DNA of 64,000 nt from Verrucomicrobiota bacterium (GTDB lineage Bacteria > Verrucomicrobiota > Verrucomicrobiia > Opitutales > Opitutaceae). This document shows, piece by piece, positions 1 through 11,200 of this stretch. The stretch covers positions 1-64,000 of the forward strand of contig JAEZGX010000013.1 in assembly GCA_023416735.1 (NCBI GenBank), written 5' to 3'. The notes under the pieces were generated by a model. That model did not search any database. It was not told where the DNA came from and was given only the letters and a program-made list of their open reading frames with translations. The translations under genes and the position numbers were made by a program. Each line of letters begins with the position of its first letter. The stretch's first letter is position 1.

Positions 1-29
1 ACTCTGAACCGCGGGCAGCTTCGCCGCCG

Positions 30-443
30 CTATCCGCCCGCGAACACCGGCCGGAATCCCGCGTCCGCCAAAATCGCCGCGATCTTCTCCCGCTGATCGC
101 CCTGAATTTCGATCGCCCCGTCCTTCACGGTTCCGCCGCAACCGCACGCCGCCCGCATCTTCTTCGCCAGCTGCTCCTTCTCCGGCAGCCCGATGCCCAC
201 AAATCCATCGACCACCGTCACGGTCTTCCCCCCGCGTCCGCCCGTTTCGCGTCGCACATCCACGCGCCCGCGGTTCTTCGCCCCCTTACCCACGAGCGTC
301 TTTCCCGCTCCGACCGTCGCCGCCGCCTGTTCCAACACAACCTTCGGCGCCGTCGGCAAACCCGCACCACTCAAGGCCCCAAACGGATTCTGCCCCAGCC
401 CGCTCCCGCCATCGGTGGAAATCCGACTCTGGTTCTTGCTCAT
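30..443 (-). CDS. Sui1/eIF1-like translation initiation factor (YciH family)
   Basis: This 137-residue protein resembles bacterial YciH, a homologue of eukaryotic eIF1/Sui1 that is thought to influence start-site selection on the 30S ribosome. The C-terminal half (about residues 60-137) carries the Sui1 core: a basic GRVDVRRET segment, a GGRGGK loop, and the CGCGGTVKDGAIEIQGDQ strand-turn typical of the family. The N-terminal ~55 residues are Gly/Ala/Pro-rich and look disordered. I chose the ATG at 441-443 (MSKNQSR) because the longer frame has no Sui1-like content, and because this ATG overlaps the stop codon of the upstream small gene as ATGA, suggesting translational coupling. Family assignment is firm; the physiological role is inferred. 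Confidence 0.85.
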   Translation of the reverse strand: MSKNQSRISTDGGSGLGQNPFGALSGAGLPTAPKVVLEQAAATVGAGKTLVGKGAKNRGRVDVRRETGGRGGKTVTVVDGFVGIGLPEKEQLAKKMRAACGCGGTVKDGAIEIQGDQREKIAAILADAGFRPVFAGG

Positions 444-694
444 CGCGCACCCCCGCTTCTCCCCGCCCGCCCGCCGCACACCCCGACCGGAATATCGCTT
501 TCCCCGCCAAGAAACATCAGCGCCTTGGCATAACTCCGATTCTGCAAGAAATGCGCGAGTTGCGGATGCAGCGTCCCTTGTCCGCGTTCCAACAGCGCAT
601 CCAGCCGCTCCATTTCCAGTGCAACCGCCTGCCCATCCGAGCACTTGATTGCGTCCAACAGCGCTTTCACCGACGATCTAATCTCATTTTCCAT
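440..694 (-). CDS. Small hypothetical protein coupled to the Sui1-like gene
   Basis: This 84-residue protein begins MENEIRSSVKALLDAI. Its first ~55 residues look helical and charged (LEMERLDALLERGQGTLHPQLAHFLQNRSYAKALMFL), and the tail is Gly/Arg-rich. The HPQLAHFLQNRSY stretch suggests a small helical adaptor, but I do not recognise the family. Its stop codon overlaps the start of the Sui1-like gene by four bases (ATGA), so the two are probably one transcriptional and translational unit. It is transcribed divergently from sucA, with 181 nt between the start codons. The operon-style overlap and clean start support a real gene; the function is unknown. Confidence 0.6.
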   Translation of the reverse strand: MENEIRSSVKALLDAIKCSDGQAVALEMERLDALLERGQGTLHPQLAHFLQNRSYAKALMFLGGESDIPVGVCGGRAGRSGGAR

Positions 695-875
695 GGTCGT
701 ATGTGAGAAATCTTATCCGGCAGCTACCCGCCTTAAGTCCGATTGCAAACCGCGCCTGCGTCCACCGCACACTTGTGTCATAGTCGCCGCCATGTTGTTT
801 TGTCAGACCCTCTTCTAGTGACTCGTCCAGCGCAACTCCCCCTTTTTTCGCCGCGCGGCCCGCGCATTCCTTCTC

Positions 876-3641
<2,766 letters not shown>

Positions 3642-3697
3642 ACCACCGCCCGCCCAACACGGATCTTTCGCGTGTTTAGCCGGCAACTCTTCCTCTC

Positions 3698-4960
3698 ATG
3701 CCCCAACTCGAAGTTAAAATCCCGCCGATGGGCGAATCCATCAGCTCCGGCATCCTTTCCAAGTGGCACGTCAAAAACGGCGACGTCGTCAAAAAAGACC
3801 AGCCGCTCTTCGAGCTCGAAACCGACAAGATCACGTCCGAGGGCACCGCTGAATCCGCCGGCAAGATCACGTTCTCCGTCGAAGAAGGCGCCGAAGTGAA
3901 AATCGGCCAGATCGTTGCGACCATCGACACCGACGCCTCCGCCGAGCCCAACGTGGCCACCGGCAAGGACGCCACCCCCACCTCGCCGCTCCCCAACCCC
4001 TACGCGCCACCCCAATCCGAACAAGCCGCCTCCGCCGCCGGCGCCGGCGAAACGAAAGCGAAATCCGCCGCCGTTTCTCCCGCCGTGCGCCGCCTCGCCG
4101 AGGAAACCGGCATCGATCCCGCCAAAGTCGCCGGCACGGGCAAAGCCGGTCGCGTCACCAAAGGCGACATGCTCGCCGCTGCCACGCCCGCGACGCCGCC
4201 ACCTCAAGTTTCGGATTCGAAATCTCAAGTAGCGCCGCCTGCAGCGGCACCGGCGGCGGCGAACCGCCAGACCCGCAAGAAAATGTCCCCGCTGCGCCAG
4301 AAAATCGCGCAGCGTCTCGTCGCCGCCCAACACGAGGCCGCCATGCTCACGACCTTCAACGAGGTCGACATGTCCGGCGTCATGGATCTCCGTAAAAAAT
4401 ACCAGGACGACTTCGTCAAAAAACACGGCGTGAAGCTCGGCTTCATGAGTTTCTTCATCAAAGCCGTCGTCCACGCACTTAAGGAGGTCCCCGCGATCAA
4501 CGCCCAGATCGACGGCGATCACATCATCGAGAATCACTACTACGACATCGGCGTCGCGGTCTCGACCGACAAGGGACTGCTCGTCCCCGTGATCAAGAAT
4601 TGCGACTCGCTCGGCATGGCCGAGATCGAGAAACAACTCGCCGCCATCGCCACCAAAGCCCGCGAAGGCAAAATCACTCTCGCCGATCTCGAGGGCGGCG
4701 TCTTCACGATCACCAATGGCGGCATCTTCGGCTCGATGCTTTCCACGCCGATCATCAACCCGCCGCAAAGCGGTATTCTCGGCATGCACGCCATCAACGA
4801 GCGCCCGGTCGCCATGAACGGCCAGGTCGTAATCCGCCCGATGATGTATCTCGCGCTCAGCTACGACCACCGCCTGGTCGACGGCAAACAAGCCGTCACC
4901 TTCCTCGTCAAAGTGAAACAAGCCCTCGAGGACCCCACCCGCCTCGTCCTCGGCATCTAA
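3698..4960 (+). CDS. sucB: Dihydrolipoyllysine succinyltransferase (2-OGDH E2)
   Basis: This 420-residue protein is the core acyltransferase of the 2-oxoglutarate dehydrogenase complex, transferring the succinyl group from lipoate to CoA. Residues ~1-78 form one lipoyl domain (the ELETDKITSEGTAESAG segment contains the lipoylated lysine). Residues ~125-162 form the E3/E1-binding domain (SPAVRRLAEETGIDPAKVAGTGKAGRVTKGDM in pieces). The rest is the catalytic domain, ending with the active-site ALSYDHRLVDGKQAVTFL motif. The domains are joined by Ala/Pro-rich linkers. The second linker contains an unusual QVSDSKSQV segment encoded by a less GC-rich stretch followed by a short hairpin. It sits between sucA and lpd, consistent with the complete complex operon. 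Confidence 0.96.
   Translation: MPQLEVKIPPMGESISSGILSKWHVKNGDVVKKDQPLFELETDKITSEGTAESAGKITFSVEEGAEVKIGQIVATIDTDASAEPNVATGKDATPTSPLPNPYAPPQSEQAASAAGAGETKAKSAAVSPAVRRLAEETGIDPAKVAGTGKAGRVTKGDMLAAATPATPPPQVSDSKSQVAPPAAAPAAANRQTRKKMSPLRQKIAQRLVAAQHEAAMLTTFNEVDMSGVMDLRKKYQDDFVKKHGVKLGFMSFFIKAVVHALKEVPAINAQIDGDHIIENHYYDIGVAVSTDKGLLVPVIKNCDSLGMAEIEKQLAAIATKAREGKITLADLEGGVFTITNGGIFGSMLSTPIINPPQSGILGMHAINERPVAMNGQVVIRPMMYLALSYDHRLVDGKQAVTFLVKVKQALEDPTRLVLGI
4204..4248 (+). repeat. Low-complexity insert plus hairpin in the SucB linker
   Basis: Within the Ala/Pro linker between the E3-binding and catalytic domains, a relatively AT-rich stretch flanked by two CTCAAGT copies (4203-4209 and 4224-4230) encodes QVSDSKSQV. 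It is followed 3 nt later by a 5-bp hairpin, GCCGC-CTGCA-GCGGC (4234-4248). The order, a low-complexity core then a short hairpin, matches the PKTQNSEP elements in lpd, recD2 and the fused E1 gene, although the core sequence differs. Membership in the same class is inference. Confidence 0.4.
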
Positions 4961-4965
4961 TCCCT

Positions 4966-5043
4966 CGTGCTCTTGATCGTAATCGTGCTCGTGATCGAAA
5001 ACCCGAGCAGGCGATCACGAGCACGATAACGATCAAGAGCACG
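4966..5043. repeat. Long intercistronic palindrome A (sucB-lpd)
   Basis: The 88-nt gap between sucB and lpd is almost entirely an inverted repeat. The left arm 4966-4997 and right arm 5012-5043 pair over 32 nt with a single mismatch, around a 14-nt loop. Each arm is itself built from sub-repeats around the word CGTGCTC. The element ends 5 nt before the lpd ATG, where a ribosome binding site would normally lie. A near-identical left arm (31/32 bases) occurs at 50976-51007. In RNA this would be a very stable stem just upstream of the start codon. Confidence 0.9.
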
Positions 5044-5048
5044 AATTC

Positions 5049-6467
5049 ATGTCCTCCTCTTCCTTCGACCTCATCGTCATCGGCGCCGGTCCCGGCGGCT
5101 ACGTCTGCGCCTTCCGCGCCGCCCAGCTCGGCCTCAAGGTCGCGCTCGTCGACAAACGCCCTGCCCTCGGCGGCACCTGCCTTAACGTCGGCTGCATCCC
5201 GTCCAAAGCCCTGCTCCACTCCAGCGAGCATCTCGTTTGGGCCAAACAGCACGCCGCCGAACACGGCATCAAGCTAGGCAGCGTCGACATCGACCTCCCG
5301 CAATTCCTGAAACGCAAAGATGAGGTCGTCGCCAAACTCACCGGCGGCGTCGCCCAACTCGCCAAAGCCCGCAAGATCACCGTCCTCACCGGCGCCGCTG
5401 AATTCACCGGCCCGAAAACCATCCGGGTTACTCCCTCCGAACCCAAAACCCAAAACTCAGAACCCAAAGCCGCGGCCGAATACTCGGCCGTGAACATCGT
5501 CGTCGCCACCGGCTCCGCGCCCGTCGAACTTCCTTTTCTCAAATTCGACGGCCAAACGATCGTCTCCTCCGACGACGCGATCGCGTTTTCTTCCATTCCC
5601 AAAAAGCTCGTGGTCGTCGGCGGCGGCGCCATCGGCCTCGAACTCGGCTCTGTCTGGTCGCGCCTCGGCGCGGACGTCACCGTGGTCGAATTCCTGCCGA
5701 AGATCGCCGCGACTTACGACGACGACATCGTCCGCAATTTCACCCGCATCCTCACCAAGCAGGGCCTCAAAATCGAAACCGGCGCCAAAGTCACCGGCTT
5801 CGCGAAAGGCATTCTCACCGCCGAGCGCGAAGGAAAAAAACTCGAATTCACAGCCGACAAAGTTCTCGTCGCCGTCGGACGCCGTCCGTTCACCGACGGC
5901 CTCGCCCTCGAAAAAGCCGGCGTCGAGCTCGACGAGAAAAAGCGCGTGAAGGTCGATGTGCACCTCCGCACCAACGTCTCCGGGATTTGGGCCATCGGCG
6001 ATGTGATCGCCGGTCCCATGCTCGCCCATAAAGCCGAGGAGGACGGCGTCGCCGTCGCCGAATGGATCGCCGGCAAGGCCGGTCACATCAACTGGGACCT
6101 CATGCCCGCGATCGTTTACACCTCGCCCGAAGTCGCGTCCGTCGGCGTCGGCGAAGACGCCGCCAAAGCGAAGGGCCTCGCGATCAAGGTCGGCAAATTC
6201 AACCTCGCCGCCAACGGTCGCGCCATCGCTGCCAGCGCCACCGATGGTTTCGTGAAAATCATCGCGGACGCAAAGACCGACAAAATTCTCGGCGCACAAA
6301 TCCTCGGCCACAACGCCGGCGAACTGATCAGCGAAGTCGTCACCCACATGGAATACGGCGGCAGCGCCGAAGACCTCGGCCGCACGATCCACGCGCATCC
6401 CACGATGAGCGAGGCCGTGAAAGAAGCCGGCCTCGCCGTATCCAAAAGCGCGATTCACGCGCTCTGA
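5049..6467 (+). CDS. lpdA: Dihydrolipoyl dehydrogenase (E3)
   Basis: This 472-residue FAD flavoenzyme reoxidises the dihydrolipoyl group of E2 using NAD+. Visible features are the N-terminal FAD-binding GAGPGGYVCAFRAAQLG, the redox-active disulfide CLNVGC followed by IPSKALL, the NAD-binding GGGAIGLELGSVWSRLG, the FAD-contact GDVIAGPMLAHKAEEDG, and the C-terminal dimer motif HAHPTMSEAVKEAGL. It is the third gene of the 2-OGDH operon and may also serve the fused E1 enzyme encoded at 48.9 kb. Residues 131-148, just before the ATGSAPVELP segment, contain an odd EPKTQNSEPK insertion encoded by a repeat shared with recD2 and the E1 gene. Confidence 0.96.
   Translation: MSSSSFDLIVIGAGPGGYVCAFRAAQLGLKVALVDKRPALGGTCLNVGCIPSKALLHSSEHLVWAKQHAAEHGIKLGSVDIDLPQFLKRKDEVVAKLTGGVAQLAKARKITVLTGAAEFTGPKTIRVTPSEPKTQNSEPKAAAEYSAVNIVVATGSAPVELPFLKFDGQTIVSSDDAIAFSSIPKKLVVVGGGAIGLELGSVWSRLGADVTVVEFLPKIAATYDDDIVRNFTRILTKQGLKIETGAKVTGFAKGILTAEREGKKLEFTADKVLVAVGRRPFTDGLALEKAGVELDEKKRVKVDVHLRTNVSGIWAIGDVIAGPMLAHKAEEDGVAVAEWIAGKAGHINWDLMPAIVYTSPEVASVGVGEDAAKAKGLAIKVGKFNLAANGRAIAASATDGFVKIIADAKTDKILGAQILGHNAGELISEVVTHMEYGGSAEDLGRTIHAHPTMSEAVKEAGLAVSKSAIHAL
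5439..5490 (+). repeat. PKTQNSEP-type intragenic repeat with hairpin, copy in lpd
   Basis: The constant part, 5439-5468, encodes EPKTQNSEPK. Four bases later comes a perfect 7-bp hairpin, CGGCCGA-ATAC-TCGGCCG (5473-5490). The constant 30 nt match 28 of 30 positions of the copy at 33273-33302 and 29 of 30 of the copy at 49920-49949. The codons used (AAA, CAA, TCA, GAA) are poor in G/C compared with neighbouring codons, which suggests inserted sequence. The insert falls at residues 131-148, in the region before the ATGS motif that usually forms a surface beta-hairpin in this enzyme family. Confidence 0.85.
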
Positions 6468-6473
6468 CGTCTC

Positions 6474-8246
6474 CTACCAGCCCACGGTCACGCTCACGTG
6501 TCCGCGACGATCGTCGCCCGTGGGCGACACGCCGCTTTCGCGCAACTGCCAGCCATAGTCCGCCCGCGCCACCACCGTGGCGCCAAGCGTGTAACGCAGT
6601 CCCAATCCGGCACTCGCCAGATTCCTCGCGCGGGTTTCCCCGACGAGCGGCGTATGCACTGCCGTCCACCCTGCATCGACAAACGCCAGCGGCACAAGCC
6701 GACCGCCCGCGAGCCGCACCGCGCCCGCCCTCACCTCGTTGATCAAAGCGACGCCGTTGTCGCCGTTGGCTTCGCGTTCTTCGTATCCACGAAGCAAGGA
6801 CGCCCCGCCCAGACCGAGTTGTTCGCTGCCGAGCAAATTCGTGGATGCGACCTGACCCTGCGCGCGCACCATCCACAACCAATCCCCGCGAATCCGCGTG
6901 GTGCGCTCCAGCGCGAGTCGCGCATAGCCATACCGCGCTTCGGCAAACGATCGAGATGCGCGAAAATCCGAATCGCTGTTGCGCCCGCCTATCCCGCTCG
7001 GACTCAGTGCCAGCGTTAATCCGCCCGACGTCACGCCGCGGCGGTCCGCCCGGCTGGCCGCATACTCGAGCACCAATTGCGCGACATCGGTCGCCTGCGC
7101 AAACACCGACGAACCGCCAAACGCGAGGTCGTTGTTGCTGCGCTTGAAATCCACGCCGCCCGAGAGCGACTGCTCCACGCCGCGCCACGCCGGCAAGGGC
7201 ATCCGGTAACGCAGCCCCATCTGCCAGGACTGGCCGTCGAGCGTGAAAAACGGCAGATCCGGCCGACTCCGCCCGTGGCTGCCGAAAAACGTCAGCGTGT
7301 GCCGCCGCTCCGGCAACGGCACCACGTAGCTCACCGAATGCGCCGTCATCTTTTCAAAATCGGGGCTCGCGGTGAACTGATAACTCAACTGGTGCTCCCG
7401 TTTGAAAGCATTGCCCCAATTGATTCCGGCAAACACCCGCTCGCGATCGGTCAGCGTCGTGCCCGAATCGTCGAAGCCCGCGTAAAGTCGCAGCGGGCGT
7501 CGGTCATCGACCTTGAGAATTACATCAGTTTCGCCCGACCGCTCTCCCGCCGCGAACACCAGATCGACGCGGCGAAACGGATTCTGGTTCAACCAAGCCA
7601 AGTCCGCGAGCAGCCCGCGCCCCGAAATCGACTCTCCGGGAGCCACGCGCACCGCCGAGACGATCCGGTCCGTCGCGAACCACTGGTTGCCTTCGGCTTT
7701 CACCGCGCCCAATCGACCTTCCCTCACCACCACCTGCACCGTGCCTGTTGCGATATTCTGCTCCGGCACCACGGCATCCACCACCGGCCGGTCGTTTCGA
7801 CGCAGATACGCGACCGTTTCGCGCGTGATGGACTTCAACGTTCCAAGCGTCAGCGGCTGGCCGAGGCGCGGCGCAAGTTTCTCCCGAAACTCCACCGTAT
7901 CGAGCAAGGGCACTTCCTGTGTAATCACGCCGGCGTCGCTTCGTCCTTCGGCCCGCACGGCCGTCACGTCCTCTACGAAAACAAGGCCGCGCAAAGCCGA
8001 CACGAGCACGTGCTCTTCATCGACTACACTACCCGGTTCGTTCGCTCGCTCTGCCGCGGGCAACGCCGTCGTTTGATCGCTCGCTTGCGGCATCTCACGC
8101 GGCGCCACTTGTTCAAACGTCTGCGCCGGCAGCGACACCGCTCCCGCCAACAGCGCGATCGCCAGCACGGACCATCCTGCTCCGGTCCGCCGCTGCAACC
8201 CAGCACCCTTCGTCGCCCGCTTTGATTCGTTCATGTAATCCTTCAT
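6474..8246 (-). CDS. Two-partner secretion outer-membrane transporter (TpsB, ShlB/FhaC family)
   Basis: This 590-residue protein should be an Omp85-superfamily beta-barrel that exports the adjacent TpsA across the outer membrane. A signal-like hydrophobic segment (residues ~26-42, VLAIALLAGAVSLPAQ) precedes a short linker, then a POTRA region (~75-190, VLVSALRGLVFVEDV to VVVREGRLGAVKAEGNQWF), then a barrel rich in alternating aromatic strands. The LRGYEERE segment near residue 470 matches the conserved VRGY-type motif of the lumen loop, and the chain ends in VSVTVGW, a typical barrel signature. A strong AGGAGG lies 7 nt upstream of the ATG at 8244-8246, the clearest ribosome binding site in the window. 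The start overlaps the tpsA stop as ATGA. Confidence 0.9.
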   Translation of the reverse strand: MKDYMNESKRATKGAGLQRRTGAGWSVLAIALLAGAVSLPAQTFEQVAPREMPQASDQTTALPAAERANEPGSVVDEEHVLVSALRGLVFVEDVTAVRAEGRSDAGVITQEVPLLDTVEFREKLAPRLGQPLTLGTLKSITRETVAYLRRNDRPVVDAVVPEQNIATGTVQVVVREGRLGAVKAEGNQWFATDRIVSAVRVAPGESISGRGLLADLAWLNQNPFRRVDLVFAAGERSGETDVILKVDDRRPLRLYAGFDDSGTTLTDRERVFAGINWGNAFKREHQLSYQFTASPDFEKMTAHSVSYVVPLPERRHTLTFFGSHGRSRPDLPFFTLDGQSWQMGLRYRMPLPAWRGVEQSLSGGVDFKRSNNDLAFGGSSVFAQATDVAQLVLEYAASRADRRGVTSGGLTLALSPSGIGGRNSDSDFRASRSFAEARYGYARLALERTTRIRGDWLWMVRAQGQVASTNLLGSEQLGLGGASLLRGYEEREANGDNGVALINEVRAGAVRLAGGRLVPLAFVDAGWTAVHTPLVGETRARNLASAGLGLRYTLGATVVARADYGWQLRESGVSPTGDDRRGHVSVTVGW

Positions 8247-11200
8247 CGCGCCGCCTCCTGATCGAGGAACTCGCTGTAGGTCGTCTGCGCCAGCACGCCG
8301 TCCTCGCCGACAAACTCCTCGTCGGATCTGAACACGCCCTCCTCGCTCGGCGCAGAAGACGGCTCCGGTGGTTCGAAGACTGGAACCGGCGGCCGCGACA
8401 GCTCCGCCGTCACGGCATCTTCAACCGACCGGCCTTCACCTTCGTTTTCCGAGATCAGCGGAACCAGCGTTCGCCGCCCGCCACGCTCGACCACGGCATG
8501 ATTATCACTCACCGCCGGCGCTCCATCGACGTCGACCACCGGCGCGATCGTTCCGTCCACTTCAATCCCGGACCGCGTGATCGTCAGCTGACCATCCACA
8601 TAATGCAGCGTGTAGTTCCGGGCCGAACCACCCGAGGCCGCCACCACATACTCGCCCACGGGAGACTCAATCGTGGCCGGCGTCGAAAACACCAAGCCTT
8701 CAACAACGTCGGCGGAATCGTCGTTCACCAGTCCATCGAACCGGGCGGTAAATTCCGGGTTCGGCTGATTGTAGCCACGCTCAACGTCATCCACCGTCAC
8801 GATCAAATCCTTCGGTGACACCACCCACGTCCCATCCTGTCGCGTAGTGATTTTGTAATTACCGTTCGTCAGCGTGCCGTTCACCGAAAGCGTGTAACTG
8901 CCCGCGTTCGTCGTGTTCGTGATGCCGAAGCTGTTCTCCAATCCCGTCAGCACCGCGACCGTTTCACCATTCACCAAACCGTCCGCGGTAAAACCAGGAT
9001 TCGCCACTCCCACGTCACCATAAACGGACGTGCCGCCGTTCGCGGTCACCGTGATATCCCTCGGCGACACCACCCACGTGCCATCGTTTCGGACGACTAC
9101 GTTGTAGTTCCCATTCGTCAGCGTGCCCGTCACCGCGAGTGTATGGTTGCCCGCATTCGTTGTATTCGTGATGCCAAAGCTGTTCTCCAGGCCGGTGAGC
9201 ACCGCGACGGTTTCGCCATTCACCAAACCATCGGCTGTGAACCCGGGATTGGTGAGCGCTGAGTCGCCATAAACGGAGGCGCCACCGTTCGCCGTGACGG
9301 TGATATCCTTCGGTGACACCACCCACGTCCCGTCCTGCCGTGTAGTGATTTTGTAATTACCGTTCGTCAGCGTGCCCGTCACCGACAGCGTATGGCTGCC
9401 CGCATTTGTGGTGTTCGTGATCCCGAAGCTGTTCTCCAGCCCCGTCAGCACCGCGACCGTTTCTCCATTCACCAAGCCGTCCGCCGTGAAACCGGGATTC
9501 GACATTCCCGAATCCCCGTAAACCGACGCACCGCCCTTCGCCGCGACGGTGATTTCCTTCGGCGACACCACCCACGTGCCATCATGCCGCGCCGTCACAT
9601 TGTAATTTCCGTTCGTCAGCGTGCCGACCACGGACAGCGTATAACTTCCAGCGTTGGTCGTGGCGGTGATTGGCGTATCCGTTGAAAGGCCGGTGAGCAC
9701 CGCCGTCGTTTCGCCATTCACCAACCCGTCAGCCGTCAAGCCCACCCCCGCCGGAGCCTCGCCATAAACCGAACTCCCCGCACCGGCGGTGACCGTGATA
9801 TCCTTGGGCGACACGACCCACGTGCCATCATTCCGCGCCGTCACGTTGTAATTCCCATTCGTCAACGTGCCGCTCACCGAAAGCGTATGGCTGCCAGCAT
9901 TCGTCGTATTCGTGATGCCGAAGCTGTTCTCCAACCCGGCCAGCACCGCCACCGTTTCGCCGTTCACGAGTCCATCCGCCGTGAATCCGGGATTCGCCAC
10001 ATCCGCATCGCCATAAACCGACGCGCCACCATTTGCGGTCACCGTAATATCCTTCGGCGACACCACCCACGTGCCATCGTTTCGGACCGTCACGTTATAG
10101 TTTCCGTTCGTGAGCGTGCCGCTCACCGAAAGCGTGTGGCTGCCGGCATTCGTCGTGTTCGTGATTCCGAAGCTGTTTTCCAATCCCGTCAGCACCGCGA
10201 CCGTTTCGCCGTTCACGAGTCCATCCGCCACGAAGCCGGGATTCGTCAGATCCGCATCCCCATAAACCGATGCACCGCCGCTCGCCGTCACGATGATGTC
10301 TTTCGGCGACACCACCCACGTGCCATCATTACGCGTCGTCACGTTATAGTTTCCGTTCGTCAGCGTGCCGTTCACCGAAAGCGTATGGCTGCCAGCATTC
10401 GTCGTATTCGTGATTCCGAAGCTGTTCTCCAACCCCGTCAGCACCGCGACCGTCTCGCCATTCACAAGTCCATCCGCCGCGAAGCCGGGATTCGTCAGGT
10501 CCGCATCGCCGTAAACCGATGCACCGCCGTTCGCTGTCACGATGATGTCTTTCGGCGACACCACCCACGTGCCATCATTACGCGCCGTCACCGTATAGTT
10601 TCCGTTCGTCAGCGTGCCGCTCACCGCAAGCGTGTGGCTGCCGGCGTTCGTCGTATTTGTGATTCCGAAGCTATTCTCCAGCCCGGTCAGCACCGCGACC
10701 GTTTCCCCATTCACAAGTCCATCCGCCGTGAAGCCGGGATTCGTCAGATCCGCATCGCCGTAAACTGACGCACCGCCGTTCGCCGTCACAATGATGTCCT
10801 TCGGCGACACCACCCAAGCTCCATCGTTTCGAACGGTCACATTGTAGTTTCCGTTCGTCAACGTGCCGTTCACCGAAAGCGTGTAGTTGCCGGCATTCGT
10901 CGTGTTCGTGATGCCGAAGCTATTCTCCAGGCCGGTCAGCACTGCGACCGTTTCGCCATTCACAAGTCCATCCGCCGCGAAGCCAGGATTCGTCAGATCC
11001 GCATCGCCGTAAACCGACGCGCCACCGGTCGCCGTCACCGTGATGTCTTTTGGCGACACCACCCACGTCCCATCATGACGCGCCGTGACGTTGTAGTTTC
11101 CATTCGTCAGCGTGCCGTTCACCGAGAGCGTGTGGTTGCCGGCATTCGTCGTGTTCGTGATGCCGAAGCTGTTCTCCAAGCCCGTCAGCACCGCGACCGT

